Positions 31,754 to 40,518 of a stretch of DNA of 64,000 bases are shown here, piece after piece; position 1 is the stretch's first letter; each line of letters opens with the position of its first letter. Below the pieces are notes generated by a model. That model did no database searches, had not been told where the DNA came from, and saw nothing but the letters and a program-made list of their open reading frames with translations. The stretch is from contig JACKBC010000001.1 in the NCBI GenBank assembly GCA_020634755.1, positions 186,001-250,000 of the forward strand, written 5' to 3'. The position numbers and the translations under genes were made by a program. Source of the stretch: Caldilineaceae bacterium (GTDB lineage Bacteria > Chloroflexota > Anaerolineae > Caldilineales > Caldilineaceae).

Positions 31754-32893
31754 TTATGCGCAATACGTTTCTAGGCCACCGCGCCGGCGTACATCCAGGG
31801 TAACGCAGTGAAAGCCGCCAGCCAACGTACGCGCATGGCGCAGCCGCAGCGGAATCACATCCACTTTGCGCTTGGCCAGTTCGCGAATCAGCGGCGTCTG
31901 CGTGGCGTCTACAATGGCCAGATCTTGATTGACCATCATAAAGTTCATGCCGATCCATTTGGAGGTGGTGCAGGGACCGCTAAAGCCAATGTCGACCACT
32001 TCATCGAGATAGATTACATCCCACCCCGCAAAGAGATCGGGCAAATTATGCGGACCCACGCGCTCGGCGTTGGCCACCACCAAGCCCGGTCGCACCAGCG
32101 TAATGGTTGTGTCTACATGGCTGCCGTTATAGACATTTTCATACGGATGCACCTTGAATTCGGAGCCCAAAATAGTTTGCAGCCATTGGGCGCCCAGCAG
32201 GTTGCCCGTATCGGAAACGAGATAGAGAATATCGCGGCCAATGCGCAATATGTTGGCGGCATCAAACACCGGTTCGTGTTCACGAATCACCCGGCTGAGC
32301 GGGCCATATTGAGCATCGAGACTGGCCTGGCCATTGGAATGACCGGCATCTGTGCTAGGCGCACGGTACTCTGCATCTCCACTGAGCTGGTCGTTTGCAG
32401 CCGCGTCCAACACATACATTTCATCACGCAGGCGCGGCTTGGGCGCCGAGATCCAGCGACAGCCACTTTTCAGATACGAAAGCATGATTGCGCGGTAGGC
32501 CAATGTTTCAAATTGGCGCGAGCGCAGCGTCATGGGGGCTTCGATAATCCAGTTGCCAACGGCCACAAAGAGATCGCGCGGGCAGTAATTTTGCTGCCCG
32601 TCCGATTGCCAATCTGGCGTGGCGAACACTTTGGCGTGATCCATTGGTTCGGGTCGTTTGACTACTACGCCCAAATCCTCAAAGGTTTCGACAAGGTCGG
32701 TCAGATCTTCTTCTGTCTCTTCTACAATTTGTTGACAATGCGGCCCGGATGGAATATCCGGCAAAGCACACTGTTCTTTATATTCCACAGCCCACAAGCC
32801 CGGTTCAGCCATTGGCACGCGGATGTTTGCAGCGCGACCTACTATGATTTCCTCAAGGGGATCCCATTCTGTAAATACGGATACACTGTTCAT
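31754..32893 (-). CDS. Glycine amidinotransferase-like enzyme (AGAT family)
   Basis: A 379-residue member of the guanidino-group modifying superfamily. The catalytic cysteine is in GGFHCVTLDVRRRG (Cys at about 363), the family signature of arginine:glycine amidinotransferase; the histidine is in NGSHVDTT (about 260) and GMNFMMVNQD (about 315) is also conserved. These enzymes move the amidino group of arginine to an amine acceptor (glycine in creatine synthesis, other amines in antibiotic and toxin pathways), leaving ornithine. An ornithine decarboxylase is encoded directly upstream, which could use that ornithine. The acceptor here is unknown. ATG at 32893 with GGAG upstream. The stop touches hairpin copy 7. 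Confidence 0.88.
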   Translation of the reverse strand: MNSVSVFTEWDPLEEIIVGRAANIRVPMAEPGLWAVEYKEQCALPDIPSGPHCQQIVEETEEDLTDLVETFEDLGVVVKRPEPMDHAKVFATPDWQSDGQQNYCPRDLFVAVGNWIIEAPMTLRSRQFETLAYRAIMLSYLKSGCRWISAPKPRLRDEMYVLDAAANDQLSGDAEYRAPSTDAGHSNGQASLDAQYGPLSRVIREHEPVFDAANILRIGRDILYLVSDTGNLLGAQWLQTILGSEFKVHPYENVYNGSHVDTTITLVRPGLVVANAERVGPHNLPDLFAGWDVIYLDEVVDIGFSGPCTTSKWIGMNFMMVNQDLAIVDATQTPLIRELAKRKVDVIPLRLRHARTLAGGFHCVTLDVRRRGGLETYCA

Positions 32894-33132
32894 AACTTTA
32901 CTCCACTCTTCTTCGTTGCAGGTTTAATGCAGGGTAGGGAATCACAGAAATCCTTCTTGGTGTTTCCTGCTCAGCATCCGCCCGACTGGTTGGGTGAGCC
33001 AATCCGGTCAATGCAAAACAGCTAAACAGGGATGAGGGTAGTAGGGGCAAACAAAAATTGGGAATTCGTTGACGTGATGGATAAAGTGCCAAGCTTTGCT
33101 ATCGCTTTCATCTAGTTATCTTTTCCATCTGA

Positions 33133-34425
33133 TTATCTCTCCCATGTCGTTATTTCTTCCATGTCGTGTGACGGCAGTCCATGGATATCTTGTACAGGGG
33201 CGCCTGACGGTACCGCTGAGCCGCCCGCATCCGTTTGCTTCGTTTTATTGAAATAGACGACACTTGGGGGAAAGAAACCGTTAAAGCTACCGGCACAACT
33301 GGCAGAATAGGCGCCCGTATGCAAAACATAGAGCCGGTCGCCAATGCGCAACTCGGGCAATTCTACATTACGAAAGGGGGTATCTACACTATCGCATGTG
33401 GGTCCCCCCAAATTGTACCGCACGGTAGGCCGGTCCTCACCGGATACCAAAAGGGGGTAAAACTCATAATCGTTATTGAGCAAAGTCTCCATGAGGCCAT
33501 TAAAAACGCCTACATCTAAATAGGCCCACAGACCGCTGGCGCGGCGCGCGATGCCAATAATGGACGTGACCATAGTTCCCGCCGTGGCGGCAATAGCCCG
33601 CCCCGGCTCCACGGTAACGGCGCCCTGGCCGTCGTGCAGCCCATTTAATTCATGCTTCGTGATCACGCTCCCAATATCCGCCAACGAGACAATGGGTTTA
33701 CGATAGGGGACCGGCAAACCACCCCCCAAACTAAACAGGCGCAGTTCAAGCCCCAGGCGGCGCGTTTCTGCCCAGGCGTCCATACAGATGCGCACGGCTT
33801 TCTCCCAGGCGGCCAGTTCGACACATTGGGAACCAACGTGCATGGTAATGCCATACGGCCGCAATCCCAATGCTTGGGCCTGAACCAGCAGCTGGGGCGC
33901 ATCCTGCGGCGCAATGCCAAACTTGCCGGACAGATCGACAACGCTGCCATCGTTGGGCACTTCCACCCGGACCACCACCCGGCTGTTGGGGGCGTACAGC
34001 GCAATCTTGTACAGCTCTTCGGCACTATCCACCGCCACAATATCAATCTGATGCGCATGTAGAAATTGTAGAAAAGCCGGCGATTTGATGGTGTGAAAAC
34101 AGACGATTTGCGAGGCAGGCACATGCAGTTGCAGCAGATATTGTGCTTCCTGCTGCGATGCAATTTCAAAGCCAATCCCCATTGCGGCCAACGTACGCAC
34201 AATTTCAGCATCAGGATTACACTTCAGCGCATAATAGACCCCAACACCGGGCAACGCTTGCTGAATTGCCCGAACATTTTGGCGGATTTGCTCGCAATCT
34301 ATTACCAACAACGGTGTCGGTAAACTTTCGATGACTTTAAGTTCATCATCTGTATAATTGCTTGGCAGAACTAGATTGTTAAAATTTGAGTGTGAATCGC
34401 TAGGTAAGAATCGATGATATGGCAC
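33133..34425 (-). CDS. Ornithine/diamino-acid decarboxylase, fold type III
   Basis: A 430-residue PLP enzyme of the alanine-racemase fold. The PLP lysine is in YYALKCNPD (Lys68); HVGSQ, the glycine-rich FSLGGGLPVPY and EPGRAIAATAG hold the cofactor; the active-site cysteine is in GGPTCDSVD (about 345), the pattern of eukaryotic-type ornithine decarboxylase. It should make putrescine from ornithine, or cadaverine from lysine in bifunctional relatives. The start is GTG at 34425. The amidinotransferase follows after 239 bases on the same strand; together they could turn arginine into a guanidino product plus putrescine. The tail after YFNKTKQ is longer than usual and of low complexity. Confidence 0.9.
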   Translation of the reverse strand: MPYHRFLPSDSHSNFNNLVLPSNYTDDELKVIESLPTPLLVIDCEQIRQNVRAIQQALPGVGVYYALKCNPDAEIVRTLAAMGIGFEIASQQEAQYLLQLHVPASQIVCFHTIKSPAFLQFLHAHQIDIVAVDSAEELYKIALYAPNSRVVVRVEVPNDGSVVDLSGKFGIAPQDAPQLLVQAQALGLRPYGITMHVGSQCVELAAWEKAVRICMDAWAETRRLGLELRLFSLGGGLPVPYRKPIVSLADIGSVITKHELNGLHDGQGAVTVEPGRAIAATAGTMVTSIIGIARRASGLWAYLDVGVFNGLMETLLNNDYEFYPLLVSGEDRPTVRYNLGGPTCDSVDTPFRNVELPELRIGDRLYVLHTGAYSASCAGSFNGFFPPSVVYFNKTKQTDAGGSAVPSGAPVQDIHGLPSHDMEEITTWER

Positions 34426-34529
34426 AGTGATTTCTTTTACACTGCGCTTGGTTTGAAAACACGTTTGTGGCTCACATCAATGGCTCACATAAACTCGTAC
34501 AGCCAATAGACAGAATTCTGTAGAACCAG

Positions 34530-34608
34530 GACTTACGCAAGCCTCGACTAAAATTGTGTCGAATGCAAACGGATTCACGCTTGGCCATCCACAGGCGTTG
34601 CGTAAGTC
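34530..34608 (-). repeat. 78-bp inverted-repeat element, copy 2
   Basis: Inverted copy of the element at 12031: GACTTACGCAAGCCTCGAC at the left and GGCGTTGCGTAAGTC at the right. It lies about 105 bases upstream of the decarboxylase start. A weaker relative with TTACGCAAGC / GCAGCGTAAC ends lies at about 34725-34800. Confidence 0.75.
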
Positions 34609-34807
34609 GTGAAAACTTCAACTGGGCATCAGCGAAAACAGGTCACTCTTAGAGAGTGACCCACGCTACTACCATAATTGATCTGCCTATTTGTCAGCTA
34701 TACATACACCTTAACAACTTATGTTACGCAAGCCCGGAGGAAAGTCGGCGAGCCGACGTTCCTGTTTCTCTCTCGCAGACTGGCTGTTGCAGCGTAACGT
34801 GAGTCAA

Positions 34808-34893
34808 TAAGTGTCCGCCCGTAAATTCTCTGCGTCAAGCCGCTCTATCAGAGGCAGCACAGGTTCACAATCGAATTTACGGATAGATTCTAA
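34808..34893 (+). repeat. 85-bp inverted-repeat element, copy 3
   Basis: AAGTGTCCGCCCGTAAATTC at the left and GAATTTACGGATAGATTCT at the right. Part of a 1.2-kb gene-free block made almost wholly of small repeats. Confidence 0.85.
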
Positions 34894-34938
34894 GCCAAAA
34901 CCGTCATTCTCAAACAAGCTTCGTTTGGGTGCAGGTAA

Positions 34939-35030
34939 TACCAACTGCGGTTGTAAAAGCTATCAATAATTGGCAATTTTAGCCTGAGAAAAGAGTATTT
35001 ATTCATAGCTTTTACAGAGCCAAATGGTAT
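34939..35030. repeat. 92-bp inverted repeat, single copy
   Basis: Left arm ATACCA...TGTAAAAGCTAT and right arm ATAGCTTTTACA...TGGTAT, with a less conserved segment inside each arm. No second copy seen. Probably another small mobile element. Confidence 0.65.
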
Positions 35031-35062
35031 AAGTTGCAACGTTACATGGGATGTTGCAAGGT

Positions 35063-35146
35063 CAGTAAATCGCAATGGCACAGGGATAGGCCAGATTCAA
35101 CAAACCAGACTGACGCCTATATCGCCAACACCGTTGCGGTGTACTA
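35063..35146 (-). repeat. 84-nt dispersed hairpin element, copy 8
   Basis: The only inverted copy in the window. 84 bases; on the minus strand it runs from AGTACACCGCAACGG to TTGCGATTTACTG. The nearest minus-strand gene start is not downstream of it within 600 bases. The following stretch, 35150-35600, shows no gene, only a right-end fragment of the 78-bp family at about 35344. Confidence 0.9.
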
Positions 35147-35601
35147 ATTATGGTAAAAATTGTAGCTTAATACAGACCGAACGCAAAACCGACTTGGTTG
35201 AGTAATTGAGGGCTTAGACAGAAAATTGTAGGATCCTTTCATGCCCGAATAGAAAACGACCACTGAACGTACAGCAAACGTATACTATGCAACTCACGCC
35301 ACGCCAGCAGATGACCAAAACGAGCCCACATGGCTGCGTCAGCGATTTTTACTCGAGGCTTACGGAAGTCCTACTACACAGTTTTGCCCATTGTCCCATA
35401 AAGATGGGCGCGACCCAGCGCATCGTGGTGCAAGCGGAATGTAAGCATGGTGCAACACGACGGACCGCGATTAAAGCGGCTGCATTTTATAGCATTCTGG
35501 GCCGGGGAGGTACGAAGAAGAAGTGCGAAGAAGACGTAGAGAGGGATGACAACACAAAGAACATACAAAAAACATAGAACATACAAAAAACATAGTGGCC
35601 G

Positions 35602-38600
35602 TTACGGCGTCACTATGGGCAACGTTTCCATTTCACTAGGCGAATAGAGCACGGCGCCGGCAAACACCCAGGCCGTCAGATCCTCAGCCAGCGAGACTTG
35701 TACCCAACTACTATTGGCCAGCCGCCCAATGGCGGTGACGGTCGTACCGCGCGTCAGCACTTGCACCACCAGCGAACTGGTCGATGGGCCTCGCCGTGCG
35801 TTGACGCCATACGTGTTGGGAATGGTAACCACCATGGTAGGGGCCGGTTCAACCGTAGCCAGGCTTTCAATGGCCAAAGTCTCGCTTATCACTTCGGCGC
35901 CGGTGGTGTCGGTGGTGTCTGCGCTCGCATCAGCATTGGGCAGTTCGCCATCCGCCGCACTATCCCCTGCTTCCTCCGCGTTGGATGCGCTATTGTCAGA
36001 CGCATTGGGCGTAGAGGCCGTGCTGCTGTTCGTATCTTCACTTGCGGACTGCGCGGCCGGCTCTTCGACAACCGGTTCAGCCGAAACGACCGTGTTGGCT
36101 ACAGCATCACCGGCGACGCCCGCACAATTGGTGATGACGCGGCGCTCGCACAGAAAAGTGGTCGCCACCTCCCGAATATCATGTTCATCGCCGCTGGCCT
36201 GTAGACCATCTTCGCCCAACACAATCAAGGCATTCATATGGCGCATGGCGTCATCATCCACAAATTCGCCCAGTTGGCCCAAATAGGCGGCCAAACCAGG
36301 GTTGGCCTCCAGCACTTCGCTGCGTACAATTGGAGCGGGCGTATATGCCGGAAAAAACTGAAGCGTATCAGCCAGACCCACCAGGCCCCATGCACTGATG
36401 CGACCGTCAGTGGCAATGCCCTGCGCCACATCGCACTGGCCATTGCGCAGCGCCGCATAAGTCTCATTGAGATCCGAGACTAAAATGTTATCCGGCGCGA
36501 AGTGCAACCCATAGGTTTCCAGCAGATCATCCAGCCCTTTGACCTGGCGCTCGGCAAATTCCTGTTCCACACAGAGCTTCAGCACCGCGCCGTTGGCGTC
36601 GATATAGTTGGCCAAATCTTCGATAGTTTGCACATTTTGGTCAGCCAGATCTTGGTTCACAATCAGCGTATCGGTATCATTGGAACGCGCCGGCGGTAAC
36701 CAGACCAGACCCTTGGCTTCGTCCATGCGCCGAGCCAGGTTAAATGCCTGCTCCGGATCGCCGGGCAGGGCGGAGAGCGGGAGATTGTGATATGATGCCA
36801 ACGCTGTGCCGGTTAGCTCCATATACATATCTATTTCACCACTGCGCAGCGCATCGCGCACCAGTTGCGAATAGCCCAAACCGGTCTTATCCTCAACCCG
36901 ATAGCCAATGTCCTCCAGCATGATGATCATCATCTGACCCAGCAACATCTGCTCGGTCGAGCTTTTGGAGCCCACAATGAGTTGCGGCGACTGAAGTTGG
37001 CCCGAGCGCCCCAACTCCACAACCAGCGCCAGCGCCTCGCGCAGCAACTCAGCGCCGTCGTAGTTGACCTGGTCTACACCGGCAGAAGCGCCGGCAGTTG
37101 CCGACGCTTCTGGGGTAGAGGTTTGGCCATCGCTGCTTTGCTCATCTGGAGCAGGCGCAGCGTCACCGTCCAGAGGAGGGGCTTCCTCCTCTGGGGCGGC
37201 GTCTTCCACAGTGGCGCCATCTTCCACTGTGGCGCCATCATCGCTGCCATTCTCCTGGGCAGCCAGGCTGTCCAGATAGCTTTGGGCCACATCAGCAGGC
37301 GTCGCCTCATCACCGCTTTCTTCCACACCGTCCGCGCCGAGTAACACCTGCGCAGTCAATTTGCTCATTGCGTTTTCATCCAATGTGGACATAAAGCCAT
37401 TGAGCAGCGTGCGCAGTTCGTCATTTTCATCTAGCACGGCTTGGCGCACCACCGGCGCTGGGGTGTTGTATGGGAAAAAGTTTAACGAATCGGTCAGCTC
37501 AACCAGCCCCCAGGCAGCAATCCGCCCGTCGGTGCTAGAGCCGATGCCGACCGTACATTCACCATCGCGCAGCGCTTCGTAGACCTGATCGGTTTCCATC
37601 AATACCACTCGATCCAGATCGAATGTAAAGCCATACCGTTCCTGCATAGCCAGCAAACCGCTCTGTTCATCGCCAAAGAAGCCGCCGTCGGTACACAACG
37701 TCAAAGAATCAGCCGCTTCTGTAATATAGCGTCCCAGATCTTCAATGCTGGTGACGCCAAGCTGCGCGAGCTCCTGCCGGGCAATCACCGCCGACCAGTC
37801 ACTCAAAGCGCCCCGATTGAGCCAAATCATATTGCGGCGCATGTCCAAAGTTGCCGCCAACACATGCGATTTTTCGGCATCTTCCGGCAACGCCACCAGC
37901 GGCAGACCGTGTTGATTGATCAGCGCATCGCTGCTAAAGTCGATCATAACGTCAACTTCACCATTGTCCATCGCGGCGCGCACGCTTACATTATCTTCCA
38001 TTCCCGTCATATCAACCACGGGATAATTGGCGCCTTCCAGCAACAAGATGAGCATTTTGCCTAGAATCAACTGTTCCAGCTGCTTGCCAGTCCCCACCAC
38101 AATCTGTGGTTTGGGAATCAGCCCCGCCTGTTTTAGATAATTCTGCGCCACATCGGCAATGGCCTGCTCGTCACCAGTGCGCGGTTCGCCATCGGGGCCA
38201 ATATCCACCAGCGCCGACAGCTGCTGAATGGTGGGCGTATCAATCAGCGCGCTGATTTGCTCCAGCGGCTCGCGGAGTTCAGGATACTGGGCCAGCGTCT
38301 CGTTGCGCACCACCGGCGCCAGATTGAAAGGCACAAAGAAGTGGCGCGGGTCTTCCAAGGTGGGTAAGTCCCACACCAGCAGACGCCCATCATCGGGAAA
38401 GGCTTCGGCCACATCACATTCACCGGCGCGCATTCCCTCGTACAGTTCATCGTATGACACCACATTGATGTTCGATTCAGCCAGCTCAAAGTCGTAGAAT
38501 TTGAAGAGCGCCGGCAGACCATCGGTCGTGCTGCTGTAGAAGTCATCTTCCACACAGAGCACCAGCGAATCGTCGCCATTGGTGCGCACATAATCCGCCA

Positions 38601-40398
38601 GATCCTCGATGGTGGTCATGCCGCCATCGTACAGTTCGTGGCTCGCCATGAGCACCCACGCTTCGTCAATCGACGAATATTGCAGCCACGTCAGGTCGTG
38701 ATGCAGCCCGTCCAATTCGCCGATCATCTCCCAGACCAGCTCTGGGTCTTGCGGCACGCCGCGGCTGGGAATGCCGTGCCACAGCGTAATGCCGCTGCCC
38801 GTGTAGTCCCAATATAGGTCGATGGTGCCGTTGAGCACACCGTCACGCACAAACTCATCCTGCACAAAGTTTACGTTGTAGCCCTCTTGTTGCAGATACT
38901 GCTTTGTGATCTCGGTGACGATCAGCGGCGGCGTCCATTCCCATGAACCGATGGACACATCACCTTCCCCGGCGCCAGTCAGAGCTGCATCTGCAGCGGC
39001 GGGCTGTTGAACCTCAATTAGCCCGCTGCCTTCCAAATAGGTGTGCGCCACATCGGTAATGGCCTGCTCGTCACCGGTGCGCGGTTCGCCATCGGGGCCA
39101 ATATCCACCAGCGCCGACAGTTGCTGGATCGATGGCGTATCGATCAGCGCGCTCACCTGCTCCAACAATTCGCGGAGTTCAGGATACTGGGCCAGCGTCT
39201 CGTTGCGCACCACCGGCGCCAGATTGAAAGGCACAAAGAAGTGGCGCGGGTCTTCCAAGGTGGGCAAGTCCCACACCAGCAGACGCCCATCATCGGGAAA
39301 GGCTTCGGCCACATCACATTCGCCGGCGCGCATTCCCTCGTACAGTTCATCGTATGACACCACATTGATGTTCGATTCAGCCAGCTCAAAGTCGTAGAAT
39401 TTGAAGAGCGCCGGCAGACCATCGGTCGTGCTGCTGTAGAAATCGTCCTCCACACAGAGCACTAGCGAATCGTCGCCATTGGTGCGCACATAATCCGCCA
39501 GATCGTCAATGGTTTGCATGCCGCCATCATAGAGTTCATGGCTCGCCATGAGCACCCACGCTTCGTCAATCGACGAATATTGCAGCCACGTCAGGTCGTT
39601 GTGCAGCCCGTCCAATTCGCCGATCATCTCCCAGACCAGCTCTGGGTCTTGCGGCACGCCGCGGCTGGGAATGCCGTGCCACAGCGTAATGCCGCTGCCC
39701 GTGTAGTCCCAATACAGATCGATGTTTCCATTGGTAACACCGTCACGCACAAACTCATCCTGCACAAAGTTCACATCATAACCGGCGCTTTCCAAATACT
39801 GTTTTGTGATCTCGGTGACGATCAGCGGCGGCGTCCATTCCCATGAACCAATGTTGATTTGTCCTTTGCTTTCGGGGCGAATCAACCCGCGCGTGCGCAA
39901 GAATTCTTTGGCCACGTCTTCAATGCTCTGTTCATCCCCGCTGCCTGCGGTTCCATCCGGCCCGTTCTCGACCAGCGCTTTCATCTCTGCCAGGGCGCTG
40001 TCATCCACATTGGCGCCCACCGTCTGTAAAATGCCATCAATATCGGCGGTCATTTCGGGGGTTTCTGCGCCCACCACGGGAAAAACACCTGATATTTGAT
40101 GAAAAGATGTAGAAGAGATGCGCGTCTCGATCCAAAAAAGATCGGCGGGAGCCCCCACATTTTCAGTGGTCACGGGCACGACATCATACCCCAGCTCGCC
40201 CAACAGATTGCGCGAAAGTGCGGCGAGAAGTTGCGTATTCAGCGCTTCTTGCGAACCAACAATAATCGTGCCTTTTTCCTCGGTCGCCTGGGCAGCTGGA
40301 ATGGCATAGACTGCAGGCGCACGCAAGATGGTGGTCGCCAGCAGCAGAAAAACGATACTGAGATTCGCTGCCCACGCCGTTTTGCGTTTCAAGTGCAT
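35602..40398 (-). CDS. Giant secreted protein of tandem OpuAC-type solute-binding domains plus SH3 domain
   Basis: About 1,598 residues. A signal peptide (1-42, ending VYAIPA) is followed by a shortened binding domain (about 45-178), four full domains of the OpuAC/OsmF betaine-choline class (about 180-466, 483-766, 766-1046, 1136-1429), acidic Ser/Ala/Pro linkers and a C-terminal bacterial SH3 domain (VNARRGPSTSSLVVQVL). Family signs in each full domain are IDLYWDYTGSG or IDMYMELTGTA, and later a DGRxxxWxL block with an APVVR block. Domains 2 and 3 are nearly identical at the DNA level. Normal relatives have one such domain and work with a permease and ATPase; neither is present here. ATG at 40398 follows CAGGAG. 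The role could be scavenging or sensing of quaternary amines at the cell wall; this is inference. Confidence 0.88.
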   Translation of the reverse strand: MHLKRKTAWAANLSIVFLLLATTILRAPAVYAIPAAQATEEKGTIIVGSQEALNTQLLAALSRNLLGELGYDVVPVTTENVGAPADLFWIETRISSTSFHQISGVFPVVGAETPEMTADIDGILQTVGANVDDSALAEMKALVENGPDGTAGSGDEQSIEDVAKEFLRTRGLIRPESKGQINIGSWEWTPPLIVTEITKQYLESAGYDVNFVQDEFVRDGVTNGNIDLYWDYTGSGITLWHGIPSRGVPQDPELVWEMIGELDGLHNDLTWLQYSSIDEAWVLMASHELYDGGMQTIDDLADYVRTNGDDSLVLCVEDDFYSSTTDGLPALFKFYDFELAESNINVVSYDELYEGMRAGECDVAEAFPDDGRLLVWDLPTLEDPRHFFVPFNLAPVVRNETLAQYPELRELLEQVSALIDTPSIQQLSALVDIGPDGEPRTGDEQAITDVAHTYLEGSGLIEVQQPAAADAALTGAGEGDVSIGSWEWTPPLIVTEITKQYLQQEGYNVNFVQDEFVRDGVLNGTIDLYWDYTGSGITLWHGIPSRGVPQDPELVWEMIGELDGLHHDLTWLQYSSIDEAWVLMASHELYDGGMTTIEDLADYVRTNGDDSLVLCVEDDFYSSTTDGLPALFKFYDFELAESNINVVSYDELYEGMRAGECDVAEAFPDDGRLLVWDLPTLEDPRHFFVPFNLAPVVRNETLAQYPELREPLEQISALIDTPTIQQLSALVDIGPDGEPRTGDEQAIADVAQNYLKQAGLIPKPQIVVGTGKQLEQLILGKMLILLLEGANYPVVDMTGMEDNVSVRAAMDNGEVDVMIDFSSDALINQHGLPLVALPEDAEKSHVLAATLDMRRNMIWLNRGALSDWSAVIARQELAQLGVTSIEDLGRYITEAADSLTLCTDGGFFGDEQSGLLAMQERYGFTFDLDRVVLMETDQVYEALRDGECTVGIGSSTDGRIAAWGLVELTDSLNFFPYNTPAPVVRQAVLDENDELRTLLNGFMSTLDENAMSKLTAQVLLGADGVEESGDEATPADVAQSYLDSLAAQENGSDDGATVEDGATVEDAAPEEEAPPLDGDAAPAPDEQSSDGQTSTPEASATAGASAGVDQVNYDGAELLREALALVVELGRSGQLQSPQLIVGSKSSTEQMLLGQMMIIMLEDIGYRVEDKTGLGYSQLVRDALRSGEIDMYMELTGTALASYHNLPLSALPGDPEQAFNLARRMDEAKGLVWLPPARSNDTDTLIVNQDLADQNVQTIEDLANYIDANGAVLKLCVEQEFAERQVKGLDDLLETYGLHFAPDNILVSDLNETYAALRNGQCDVAQGIATDGRISAWGLVGLADTLQFFPAYTPAPIVRSEVLEANPGLAAYLGQLGEFVDDDAMRHMNALIVLGEDGLQASGDEHDIREVATTFLCERRVITNCAGVAGDAVANTVVSAEPVVEEPAAQSASEDTNSSTASTPNASDNSASNAEEAGDSAADGELPNADASADTTDTTGAEVISETLAIESLATVEPAPTMVVTIPNTYGVNARRGPSTSSLVVQVLTRGTTVTAIGRLANSSWVQVSLAEDLTAWVFAGAVLYSPSEMETLPIVTP
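38060..39780 (-). repeat. 900-bp tandem duplication inside the solute-binding gene
   Basis: Positions 38160-38870 and 39060-39770 align at an offset of exactly 900 bp, with about one difference per 100 bases over the best part (for example 38281-38400 against 39181-39300). Outside these limits the two units diverge quickly, at the linker around 38880-39000. The offset is 300 codons, so the frame is kept. Confidence 0.95.
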
Positions 40399-40415
40399 AA
40401 ACAATAACTCCTGAC

Positions 40416-40500
40416 TTAGTGTCTGTCCGTACATTCTCTGCGTCAAACCGCTCTACCAGAGACGGTACACAGTTCACAAGCGAATTTACGGATAGTTCTT
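40416..40500 (+). repeat. 85-bp inverted-repeat element, copy 4
   Basis: TTAGTGTCTGTCCGTACATT at the left and GAATTTACGGATAGTTCTT at the right. It occupies most of the 120-base gap between the two solute-binding genes and ends next to the ribosome binding site of the downstream one. Confidence 0.88.
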
Positions 40501-40518
40501 ATTACGTTTTTCGCATCA

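Noticed and set aside
35287..35577. A 96-codon frame in the gap before the giant solute-binding gene
   Set aside because: Composition is not protein-like, there is no ribosome binding site, and it runs through a right-end fragment of the 78-bp repeat family.
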